From an uncultured Acidimicrobiales bacterium (GTDB taxonomy: Bacteria > Actinomycetota > Acidimicrobiia > Acidimicrobiales > SZUA-35): DNA of 50,175 nt. This document shows, one piece after another, positions 8,991 to 16,061 of this stretch. A program made the translations under genes and the position numbers. The notes below the pieces were generated by a model. It was not told the DNA's origin and searched no databases. It saw only the letters and a list, made by a program, of their open reading frames with translations. Every line of letters begins with the position of its first letter. Within the stretch, counting starts at the first letter, position 1. The DNA lies in contig CALHCB010000003.1 of assembly GCA_937930695.1 (NCBI GenBank), forward strand, positions 1 to 50,175, read 5' to 3'.

Positions 8991-9445
8991 GCTTCGCATC
9001 GAAAGACCGCCTCGCCATTCAGCGTCACGTTGCGAGTGAAGAGCAGGGGAATTGTCACCGTCTTCACCGACGAAACGTTGACCGTGATCGCTTGCCCTTC
9101 TCGTCCTGCGCAGCCACCAGGCGAGACCGCCACGGTCACTGGTCCGTCGAGCGGAATTCCCACAAGCGCAAGGTTCACCCTCGCTTCGACATCAGAGGGC
9201 GAAGTCGTAGAAATCGAAGCGAGTCGTGCTCCCTCGCGGGCCGCAGCCTCAATTGCTTGGGCCCGGTTGAATGCAATCGCGAATTCGATGATTCCGAACA
9301 GCACGATCAGCAAGATGGGCAGGATCAGGGCGAACTCCGCCATGACGGATCCGCGCTCTTTCCTGCCAACGCCGCGACGCGATGCGCGCTTGGTCACTTC
9401 ACTCCGCTCGTCTCGGGGATGCCGAGAATCGCCAAGAGCGTTCAT
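8987..9445 (-). CDS. tadE: TadE-like minor pilin
   Basis: 152 residues. After a basic leader (KRASRRGVGRKERGSVM) comes the TadE signature AEFALILPILLIVLFGIIEF followed by ARE-like EGARLAS. The processing site is expected just before or near the conserved Glu of MAEFAL, as in pseudopilins cut by a TadV-type peptidase; no such peptidase gene is in the window. A GGAGGG lies just upstream of the ATG at 9445, which is why I chose it. An in-frame start at 9487 would add 14 residues lacking TadE features. The C-terminal part contains two cysteines that could form a disulphide. Confidence 0.87.
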   Translation of the reverse strand: MNALGDSRHPRDERSEVTKRASRRGVGRKERGSVMAEFALILPILLIVLFGIIEFAIAFNRAQAIEAAAREGARLASISTTSPSDVEARVNLALVGIPLDGPVTVAVSPGGCAGREGQAITVNVSSVKTVTIPLLFTRNVTLNGEAVFRCEA

Positions 9446-9568
9446 AATCCCTCCACTACCGTGTCGCCCGGCCGTGGACCCCGCCAAGGGTGTCCCTCGT
9501 CACAACGGTAACGCAGGTCGTCCTGGCTGTCACGGGCAAGACGCCCCAACCTCGGGTGTGCGTGACAC

Positions 9569-9727
9569 CTAGAACATTCCGATCGCAGAGGTGAAAAACC
9601 CTGCAATGGTCGTGCCCAGCAACGTGAGCACGATGATGCTCACCAGTGCCACGAAGAGCATGAGCATCGCGTACTCCGCCAGCCCAGCGCCCCGCTCACC
9701 GAGGTCTTTCGTTACTTCGACGTGCAT
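9569..9727 (-). CDS. flp: Flp-family type IVb pilin 1
   Basis: 52 residues. Short basic leader MHVEVTKDLGERGAG followed by the Flp pilin signature LAEYAMLMLFVALVSIIVL and a small C terminus. Cleavage is expected after the Gly before LAEYA, leaving Glu5 and Tyr6 in the usual positions of mature Flp pilins. The ATG at 9727 is preceded by GGAGAAGG about 8 nt upstream. It lies downstream of pilin 2, separated by 115 bp with a long stem-loop (9762-9808). It is probably one of two structural subunits of the pilus fibre. Confidence 0.93.
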   Translation of the reverse strand: MHVEVTKDLGERGAGLAEYAMLMLFVALVSIIVLTLLGTTIAGFFTSAIGMF

Positions 9728-9761
9728 AGAACTGTCCCTTCTCCTGTTCCCAAAATGCGCA

Positions 9762-9808
9762 AAGACGGTGGAGTCGGCTCTCACTCGAGACCCGACACCC
9801 ACCGTCTT
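9762..9808 (-). terminator. Intercistronic stem-loop between the two pilin genes
   Basis: Arms 9762-9771 (AAGACGGTGG) and 9799-9808 pair perfectly over 10 bp. An inner 5-bp stem (GTCGG 9773-9777 with CCGAC 9792-9796) extends it past a small internal loop. On the transcribed (minus) strand it is followed by TGCGCATTTTGGG, only a weak T-run. It could be a partial terminator/attenuator or an mRNA-stabilising stem that sets the pilin ratio. Confidence 0.55.
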
Positions 9809-9842
9809 CCCGCTCCCCAAATCCGCCGATGGGTGCTCTAGA

Positions 9843-10022
9843 TCAAAGACTGCCGACGATGTTGTTGAAGACACCGGCAATCGTCGTACCGAGCGTGGTG
9901 AGTGCGAGCACGCACGCCACCGCGATCAGGAACAGCAGAAGGGCGTACTCGGCCAGACCTGCGCCTCGTTCGCCTTCGGTCTTTGTCGTAAGCCAGTTCT
10001 GGATGAAATGCATCATGGTCAT
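9843..10022 (-). CDS. flp: Flp-family type IVb pilin 2 (first gene of the tad operon)
   Basis: 59 residues. Leader MTMMHFIQNWLTTKTEGERGAG, then mature-pilin start LAEYALLLFLIAVACVLAL and a short tail. The junction GERGAGLAEYA is nearly identical to pilin 1, so both are probably cut by the same peptidase and are paralogues. The start at 10022 is supported by GGAGGAG about 8 nt upstream; an ATG two codons in is possible. This is the promoter-proximal gene of the operon, divergent from a histidine kinase gene. The single Cys in the hydrophobic helix is unusual but not diagnostic. Confidence 0.93.
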   Translation of the reverse strand: MTMMHFIQNWLTTKTEGERGAGLAEYALLLFLIAVACVLALTTLGTTIAGVFNNIVGSL

Positions 10023-10092
10023 GTTGTTGGGCTCCTCCGCCTCAGGTTCGTTGTTACAAACCCATCGTGACGAACGACACCCCCCCACTCAT

Positions 10093-10113
10093 CCCCAATA
10101 TTGGGTATTGGGG
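10093..10113. promoter_or_regulatory. Palindrome between pilin operon and two-component system
   Basis: The arms CCCCAATA (10093-10100) and TATTGGGG (10106-10113) form an 8-bp inverted repeat with a 5-nt centre. An overlapping perfect 12-bp palindrome, CCCAATATTGGG, occupies 10094-10105. It lies 71 bp upstream of pilin 2 and 102 bp upstream of the kinase, so it could be the operator for either direction, for example for the LuxR-type regulator encoded next door. The -10/-35 elements are not clear here. Confidence 0.5.
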
Positions 10114-10214
10114 TTGTCGCGGGAACTCTTACCCACCACCTACTGAGCCGTCTTCCACTTGAGACATCGCGATCCTGCCAGTACGTTCGGTCGTGTCCTT
10201 GGAGGGAGGGCCAC

Positions 10215-11462
10215 ATGTTCGGCGGGATCACATTTGGCGATGGGCGCACGGCGTTGCGGTCTGGCCGCGCCGTTGACCGATCACCGATCGGGTTGGCATT
10301 TTCAGGCTTCGTGCTCAGCGCTATCGTCATTCTGGCGATCGGCGTCGCCGAGCGACGCGCTGCGCTGGGGCCGTTTGAACCGAAGGCCGTCGCCCAACTT
10401 GGAGTCGTCGGCGCCACGCTGTTCACGTTCACCGGACTGTTCGGCGGGTATCGGGCAATCATCCAGGGAGAACGAACGCAAGCCCTTGTGGCATTCGGGC
10501 CGACACTCTCGGCGGCCCTTTGGATGTGGGCGGTCTTTGTACGCGGTTCGACGAACGACACACTCGCTCTGATCACGGTGATTCTGGGATCGGTCAGCGC
10601 GATCCTGCTGTTCTCACGGGGTCTGCGGGTCGCCCGATGGTTTGATGTCTTCGTTGCCCTCGGCCTGCTCGATGCAACGTTGGCGGCTGCTACCGCCCGG
10701 TCCGATCTGACGGCCGCTCCGGCGGTCCTTTCCTTAGCTCTGCTCGGTTCGCTTGGGGGTATGACTGCGCTCTTCGGTTTGCTCGTGGAGATTGAGCAAG
10801 AAGAATCGGTGAGAACCGAAGAACTGCACGACGCCCGGTCACGACTACATCGAGATATTGACCGAACCGAAGAACTGCTCCATGACCTTCGAAGCGGACT
10901 CCTCGCCATCGAACTCGCCATCGCTGGTTCCGGCGACGCTTCCATGACCGAGATTCGACGAGAGGCGACAAGACTGCGACAACTCGCGGCACACGACAGC
11001 CGGTCGAGCACCCAATTCGACCTTGTCGAACCAGTTCGAGCGTTGGTTGAGACACGGCGGTCGACTGGTATTGAGATTGACCTTCGGTCTCCAGAGTCTG
11101 CGACCGTTGAAGGCGATGTCGGTGAGGTGCTGAGCGTCGTCGAGAACCTCTTGGCAAATGCCATTCGACACGGGGAGTCACCGATCTCGGTCGAGATTCT
11201 TCCCACCGACGATTCGCGCCTCGAGCTCGCTGTGTCCGACGCGGGAAGCGGCATCGAATCCGCAGATTCCGAATGGGTGTTCGAACGAGGAGCTTCGACG
11301 GATCCATTCGGTTCTGGAATCGGCCTTCATCGAGCCGCCCGCCTCGCCGCAGCCAACAACGGCTCGCTGCACCTCTCTGACAATGACGGCCAACAGTCCG
11401 CCCGGTTTGTGCTGGACCTCATGACTTCTCCTGAGGTCGTTGCTGATGAGGAGCTCGCGTGA
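10215..11462 (+). CDS. Membrane-bound sensor histidine kinase
   Basis: 415 residues. The first ~200 residues contain about six hydrophobic helices (for example IGLAFSGFVLSAIVILAIGV and VLSLALLGSLGGMTALFGLL) and no large extracytoplasmic domain, suggesting it senses a membrane or intracellular signal. A coiled segment precedes the phosphoacceptor region ELLHDLRSGLLAIELAI, with His in HDLRSG as candidate. The HATPase_c domain shows N box VVENLLANAIRHGE, G1 box VSDAGSGIE and G2 box GSGIGLHRAARLA. The ATG at 10215 follows GGAGGGAGGG. It overlaps the response-regulator gene by 4 nt (GTGA) and is divergent from the pilin operon, so control of pilus genes is plausible but unproven. Confidence 0.9.
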   Translation: MFGGITFGDGRTALRSGRAVDRSPIGLAFSGFVLSAIVILAIGVAERRAALGPFEPKAVAQLGVVGATLFTFTGLFGGYRAIIQGERTQALVAFGPTLSAALWMWAVFVRGSTNDTLALITVILGSVSAILLFSRGLRVARWFDVFVALGLLDATLAAATARSDLTAAPAVLSLALLGSLGGMTALFGLLVEIEQEESVRTEELHDARSRLHRDIDRTEELLHDLRSGLLAIELAIAGSGDASMTEIRREATRLRQLAAHDSRSSTQFDLVEPVRALVETRRSTGIEIDLRSPESATVEGDVGEVLSVVENLLANAIRHGESPISVEILPTDDSRLELAVSDAGSGIESADSEWVFERGASTDPFGSGIGLHRAARLAAANNGSLHLSDNDGQQSARFVLDLMTSPEVVADEELA

Positions 11463-12136
11463 CGTCACCTCTCATCGCTCTCATCGAGGACCACCCACTG
11501 CTGCGTGATGGGTTTGCTCACCTTCTCCGACGGCATGGCTTCGAATCGATCGCTCCGCCGCTTGGTCCGCTGGAGACGCTGCTCGACGAGATCCGCAGCG
11601 CTCAGCCAAACTGCGTTGTCGTCGACCTTGGCCTCCCGTATCCAGAGGGCGGGCTGTCGATTGTCGGTCCAGTCGCCAGCGCAGGCATCGCGGTGGTTGT
11701 ACTCACCGCTGAGACCGACAAAATGTTGTGGGCCGCATGCTTGCGTGCTGGTGCCGCGTGCGTACTGTCCAAGTCTGAAGAGCACGATGTGATTGTCAAC
11801 ACCATCGCCTCGGTCTGTCGAGGCGAAGTGGTCATGGAAACTCAACGCTCGGTGCTGATGAGCGAAGCACTCGCGCTTCAAGCGGACGAGAGCGAACGGA
11901 TGCGGCAATTTCGCGAGCTCACCTCTCGAGAGCAAGAGATTCTCGCCGGCTTGAGGTCAGGATTGAGTGCAGCGGAGATCGCCCAGAGGGATTTCGTTTC
12001 GATCCAAACAGTCCGGACTCAGATCCGAAGCGTGCTGCGAAAACTCGGGGTTCGTTCTCAACTGGAAGCGGTCGCTGCTGCGACACACGCGGGTTGGACG
12101 CCATCCCCCTCACCATCGGAGCCTTGCTGCCGATAG
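11459..12136 (+). CDS. NarL/FixJ-type response regulator
   Basis: 225 residues, GTG start inside the kinase stop. The receiver domain is near-complete: acidic pair IEDHP, phosphoacceptor Asp in VVVDLGLPYPEGG, a Thr in VVLTAETDK, and Lys in VLSKSEEHD. The C-terminal LuxR-type helix-turn-helix is LTSREQEILAGLRSGLSAAE then SIQTVRTQIRSVLRKLGV. It is the cognate partner of the kinase just upstream. The obvious candidate targets are the divergent pilin operon, with its palindrome at 10093-10113, or the small membrane-protein gene that follows. Confidence 0.93.
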   Translation: MTSPLIALIEDHPLLRDGFAHLLRRHGFESIAPPLGPLETLLDEIRSAQPNCVVVDLGLPYPEGGLSIVGPVASAGIAVVVLTAETDKMLWAACLRAGAACVLSKSEEHDVIVNTIASVCRGEVVMETQRSVLMSEALALQADESERMRQFRELTSREQEILAGLRSGLSAAEIAQRDFVSIQTVRTQIRSVLRKLGVRSQLEAVAAATHAGWTPSPSPSEPCCR

Positions 12137-12182
12137 ACCCTGCGGGCGACGAAGAGGCGACACACCCTAGAATAAGCTCCAG

Positions 12183-12707
12183 GTGGTCATGATGCGTCCT
12201 GAAATCGCAACGCTCGGTCTTCAACTCGCTGCGGCGGGTCTCATCATCGGCGCAATTGTTTCACTGCTCACTGGCTCCGCTCCATCGCTCGGCACCTCGA
12301 CCCGCTCCGCACTCGAACCTGCGCTCAGCCGCATTCGACACGGGTCTTCGTTGTCTCGCCAACAACTCGCAGACCTGAGCCTCCTCGCAGCAATCGGCTG
12401 TTCGGCGTGCGCAGCCATTTTCGATCAGTTCGGCGTCTCGGTCTTCATGACATTGCTTCTGTGGCTCTCGAGGCCCGCCATCCAGCGAGTCTGTCGAGAA
12501 GAAAACCGACTGCTCGCAATCGCCGGGTCACTCACAACTGATCTCATCATCGGCCTCTACGTCCCGATCATGGCGGCCCAGATCTTGATCGGTCATCCCT
12601 TCATCGCTGCCAGCATGGTGTTTGTCGTCATCACCCTGAGCTGGCCCGCAGGCGGCGGATCAAGCGTTCCCGGTCGGACCTGGAAGCTCTCGCCTGTTCG
12701 AGCTTGA
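12183..12707 (+). CDS. Hypothetical membrane protein
   Basis: 174 residues if read from GTG 12183. ATGs at 12189 and 12192 are equally possible. A -10-like TAGAAT at 12168-12173 sits 9 nt before the GTG, while AGGTGG at 12181 could serve the ATGs. Three to four hydrophobic segments are visible: LGLQLAAAGLIIGAIVSLL, LLAAIGCSACAAIF, VFMTLLLWLS and LIIGLYVPIMAAQILIG. A basic, polar stretch (EPALSRIRHGSSLSRQQL) follows the first helix. I do not recognise a family. It follows the two-component genes by 46 bp and converges on a lipoprotein gene 6 bp away. A link with the Tad system is guesswork. Confidence 0.6.
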   Translation: MVMMRPEIATLGLQLAAAGLIIGAIVSLLTGSAPSLGTSTRSALEPALSRIRHGSSLSRQQLADLSLLAAIGCSACAAIFDQFGVSVFMTLLLWLSRPAIQRVCREENRLLAIAGSLTTDLIIGLYVPIMAAQILIGHPFIAASMVFVVITLSWPAGGGSSVPGRTWKLSPVRA

Positions 12708-12713
12708 CCTTCG

Positions 12714-13127
12714 TTACCTGATGATCAGAACAACCCCGCACTCATCCAGCACGTAGCTCTCGATCGCACGAGCCGCATCGTCTCGATCACCTTCTGAAGC
12801 GCTTCTCGTTGGTTCCCGAATCTCGATCGGCGACACCGCAAACATCTCGATCAGCGTGTCCGGAACATCGGCGCCGGCGACCAACGTCGCGGCGAGCGAA
12901 CAGTACGCGACCAAATCGCCCGAATCGGCATCTCCAACACCTGAGTCGCCAACATCTGTCTCAGCAGCATCAGTTTCGGGAACAGCCGCTGCGCCTTCTC
13001 CTGTTGAGGAAGAAGGCGCAGCACCAATCTCAGCTGATTCGTCGCTTGTCGCGTCGCTGTCGTTGGTACAACCCGATGCGCCAACCGCTAACGCACATAT
13101 CAGCGAAAGACGACCGAGCCTGTTCAT
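12714..13127 (-). CDS. Small secreted lipoprotein, unknown function
   Basis: 137 residues. A lipoprotein signal peptide (MNRLGRLSLICALAVGASGC) ends in a lipobox ASGC, with Cys20 as lipidation site. An Asp/Glu/Ser-rich spacer (DSDATSDESAEIG, later ETDAAETDVGDSG) precedes a ~65-residue alpha-helical domain that runs from LVAYCSLAA to the end, VLDECGVVLIIR. The two Cys may form a disulphide. It lies 3 bp downstream of a larger lipoprotein with a similar start (DLYCALWV), and the two are probably co-transcribed. No enzyme motif is visible. Confidence 0.75.
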   Translation of the reverse strand: MNRLGRLSLICALAVGASGCTNDSDATSDESAEIGAAPSSSTGEGAAAVPETDAAETDVGDSGVGDADSGDLVAYCSLAATLVAGADVPDTLIEMFAVSPIEIREPTRSASEGDRDDAARAIESYVLDECGVVLIIR

Positions 13128-13130
13128 CGC

Positions 13131-13976
13131 TTACAGGAACGCCGACAGCGGAATGCCACAGGTATCGAGGAGCGCCAAGAACGCTTGAGCGCCGTCACTG
13201 TTGATGTCGTCGAGGTCGTTCATCGCAACAAGCATGTCCGCATCAAGATTATCGACGAGGCACCCAGCCTGTTCCTCGGTGACATCGCTACCCGCGGTGA
13301 TCTCACCAATGAAGGCTGCTCTTCCTGCGTCGGTCTGCAGCAGCCCCTCGAGGGTTTCTGCTTCAGAAGCCTGGATGTCGTCATCAGGCGAATCGGTCGT
13401 GTCATCGGTGCTCTCATCGAGGGTTTCGTTCGCAGCCGCATCTTCTTCGGCTTGCAGGGCGAAGGCTTCGCAGTTCTCCTCGTTGAACGCATCGAGACGA
13501 TCCGAAGCTTCATCTGCGGCCGCGCTGTTCACCTCAGGATCGGTTGCCATCTCGTCGATCGAATCGACAAGGCTCCAGCCATTGGCTTCGAGGATCTCTC
13601 CGATTCGCACAATCCCGTCACGCTGGAGGATCAGGTCGCCTTTGATCTCTTCTGGCGCTGCGGCAATCCCCTGGTCGAGATAGGCGGTTTGATCGGCGAT
13701 AAAGGCCTCGACATTCGACGGATCGTCTGACTCCGGCGAAGAGAAGAAGCCGTCGCCTTCGTTTTCCGAGGTCACCCAAAGGGCGCAGTACAGGTCGATA
13801 TCTCCCTCGTCGACGACCTCAAGCACCGTTGTGGTTGTTTCCAGTTCTGGTTCAGCAGCACCGCCGAGCGTCGTCTCGACTTGCGCATCGACGGGCGAGT
13901 CGACTGCTTCATCACCACCGCCACATGCCGATGCAAGTAGAGAAAGGGCCAAACCGGCCCCCAGTGTCTTCTTCAT
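13131..13976 (-). CDS. Acidic secreted lipoprotein, unknown function
   Basis: 281 residues from the ATG at 13976, which has GGAGGGAA 6 nt upstream. The open frame extends much further upstream but antisense to typA, so that part is not coding. The signal peptide is MKKTLGAGLALSLLASAC with lipobox ASAC. A helical domain starts at DLYCALW and reaches NEENCEAF. An acidic linker rich in Asp, Thr and Ser follows, then a C-terminal ~65-residue domain (LLQTDAGRAAFIGEI to LLDTCGIPLSAFL) with two Cys. That C-terminal domain resembles the end of the lipoprotein at 33612. The family is unknown to me; location outside the membrane is clear. Confidence 0.8.
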   Translation of the reverse strand: MKKTLGAGLALSLLASACGGGDEAVDSPVDAQVETTLGGAAEPELETTTTVLEVVDEGDIDLYCALWVTSENEGDGFFSSPESDDPSNVEAFIADQTAYLDQGIAAAPEEIKGDLILQRDGIVRIGEILEANGWSLVDSIDEMATDPEVNSAAADEASDRLDAFNEENCEAFALQAEEDAAANETLDESTDDTTDSPDDDIQASEAETLEGLLQTDAGRAAFIGEITAGSDVTEEQAGCLVDNLDADMLVAMNDLDDINSDGAQAFLALLDTCGIPLSAFL

Positions 13977-14156
13977 GGTGTTCCCTCCATAGATCTTCGA
14001 ATGCACTGTAGATCCCATCCGTAACTGCACTGGAGTCACATCGGTTTCCAAACCCGCCTCATGAGAGATGGGACGGGGCTTCGCGATTCCCGCCGTAGAC
14101 TTATCTGGCCCTGATTTCCCCCTGATCTCGGCGCCCCCAAAGAGAGTGTGACAATC

Positions 14157-16028
14157 ATGGTTATCGCAAAGCGCGAAGATCGCCGAAATATCGCCATCGT
14201 GGCTCACGTCGATCACGGCAAGACGACGCTTGTCGACGCAATGCTTCAGCAGACCGGTGCCTTCCGCGTCAACGAGGATGTGGCCGAGCGAGTCATGGAC
14301 TCCGGCGACCTCGAAAAAGAAAAGGGCATCACGATTCTCGCCAAGAACACCTCGATCGAATGGGGCGGGATCACCATCAACGTGGTCGACACTCCCGGTC
14401 ACGCCGACTTCGGTGGCGAAGTCGAACGAGCACTCACCATGGTCGACGGTGTCGTTCTGTTGGTTGACGCGGCCGAAGGCCCACTTCCCCAGACTCGTTT
14501 CGTGCTTCGCAAAGCGCTGGCCCGCAACCTGCCGGTGATCCTCGTGATCAACAAGGTTGATCGTCCCGATGCCCGTATTTCCGAGGTCGTCGACGAGGTC
14601 TACGAGCTCTTCTTCGACATCGATGCGTCCGAAGACCAGATCGACTTCCCGATCGTCTACTGCGCAGCCCGCGACGGTTGGGCAACGCTGGAAAGCCCCG
14701 AAAACGGTGGCGCGCCCGGCACCGATCTCGAACCACTCTTCAAGCTGCTCGTCGAGCACATGCCGGCTCCAACCTACGAAGAGGGTCATCCCCTTCAGGC
14801 ATGGGTCACCAACCTTGACGCATCGCCGTATCTGGGTCGCCTGGCACTGTGCCGCATCATGAACGGCACGCTCAAAAAGGGACAGTCAATCGCGCTCAGC
14901 CGTGTCGACGGTTCGATCGAGCGGGTAAAGCTCGCGGAGCTCTTCCTCACCAAGCATCTCGAACGAGTCCCCACTGACGAAGCCGGCCCTGGAGACCTTG
15001 TCGCCGTTGCCGGCATCGAAGACATCCTGATCGGTGAGACTCTCGTCGATGCCGAAGATCCTCGCCCGATGCCGGTCATCGACGTCGACGAGCCTGCGCT
15101 CTCCATGACCATCGGCGTCAACAGTTCACCCCTGGCTGGGAAAGACGGCGACCGACTGACGGCCCGCATGGTCAAGGACCGTCTTGATCGCGAACTCGTC
15201 GGCAACATGAGTCTTCGTGTGCTTCCCACCGAGCGTCCAGACACCTGGGACGTGCAGGCCCGAGGCGAACTTCAGCTTGCTGTCTTGGTCGAGCAGATGC
15301 GACGTGAAGGCTTCGAGCTGACGATCGGCAAGCCTCAGGTCGTTGTGAAAGAGATCGACGGCAAGATCCACGAGCCCGTGGAACGCGTCACGATCGATGT
15401 GCCCGAGGACTACCTCGGTGCCGTGACCCAGCTCCTCGCCACCCGCAAGGGCCGCATGGAAAACATGGTCAATCACGGCACCGGCTGGGTTCGTCTCGAT
15501 TATCTCGTTCCCTCACGTGGCCTCATTGGGTTCCGGACCGAGTTCATGACTGAGACCCGCGGTACCGGCGTCATCAACCACACCTTCGAAGACATGGAGC
15601 CGTGGTTCGGTGAGCTTCGCACGCGTCCAACCGGCTCACTTGTCGCCGATCGCAAGGGTCCCGTCACCGCCTACTCCCTCATCAGCTTGCAGGAGCGGGC
15701 ACAGATGATGGTCGCCCCGACCAACGAGGTCTACCTCGGCATGATCGTGGGCGAAAACAGCCGGGCCGACGACATGGACGTCAACGTCTGTCGAGAAAAG
15801 CAGCTCACCAACCACCGAGCCGCTGCTTCTGACCAGACGGTGAAGCTCACGCCGCCCAAGGTGCTCTCGCTCGAACAGGCTCTCGAATTCATTGCTGATG
15901 ACGAGTGCGTCGAAGTCACCCCGATCAATGTGCGGCTCCGCAAGGTCCAGCTCGATCAGGTGGAGCGTGGTCGTATTGCCAAGGCGAAGAAGAATGCCCG
16001 CCAGGCCGAAGCCGAAGCCAAGAAATAG
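14157..16028 (+). CDS. typA: Translational GTPase TypA/BipA
   Basis: 623 residues, the normal length. Translation-factor GTPase that binds 70S ribosomes and supports assembly and growth under stress. GTP motifs: G1 [10 protein letters not shown]2 region [15 protein letters not shown]3 [13 protein letters not shown]4 [10 protein letters not shown]5 near YCAARDGWA. Then come EF-G-like domains II, III and V ([36 protein letters not shown]) and the BipA-specific C-terminal domain ([16 protein letters not shown]). ATG 14157 fits the AGAGAG about 10 nt upstream; GTG 14148 is an alternative. A -10-like TAGACT sits near 14096. The terminator is probably the hairpin at 16148-16190 within the convergent dnaE2. 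Confidence 0.97.
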   Translation: MVIAKREDRRNIAIVAHVDHGKTTLVDAMLQQTGAFRVNEDVAERVMDSGDLEKEKGITILAKNTSIEWGGITINVVDTPGHADFGGEVERALTMVDGVVLLVDAAEGPLPQTRFVLRKALARNLPVILVINKVDRPDARISEVVDEVYELFFDIDASEDQIDFPIVYCAARDGWATLESPENGGAPGTDLEPLFKLLVEHMPAPTYEEGHPLQAWVTNLDASPYLGRLALCRIMNGTLKKGQSIALSRVDGSIERVKLAELFLTKHLERVPTDEAGPGDLVAVAGIEDILIGETLVDAEDPRPMPVIDVDEPALSMTIGVNSSPLAGKDGDRLTARMVKDRLDRELVGNMSLRVLPTERPDTWDVQARGELQLAVLVEQMRREGFELTIGKPQVVVKEIDGKIHEPVERVTIDVPEDYLGAVTQLLATRKGRMENMVNHGTGWVRLDYLVPSRGLIGFRTEFMTETRGTGVINHTFEDMEPWFGELRTRPTGSLVADRKGPVTAYSLISLQERAQMMVAPTNEVYLGMIVGENSRADDMDVNVCREKQLTNHRAAASDQTVKLTPPKVLSLEQALEFIADDECVEVTPINVRLRKVQLDQVERGRIAKAKKNARQAEAEAKK

Positions 16029-16061
16029 TCACGTTCGCTGGCGGACTTGCTGAAAACACAG

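Noticed and set aside
9528-9567. TGTCACG/CGTGACA inverted repeat after pilin 1 as a terminator
   Set aside because: Only 7 bp with a 26-nt loop and no T-run. The operon may continue through it.
10019-11254. 411-codon minus-strand frame through the histidine kinase gene
   Set aside because: Ser/Arg-rich composition typical of an antisense frame in GC-rich DNA. The plus strand encodes clear HATPase_c motifs.
13977-14789. Apparent long N-terminal extension of the minus-strand lipoprotein at 13131
   Set aside because: It runs antisense through typA. The signal peptide and GGAGGGAA place the true start at ATG 13976.
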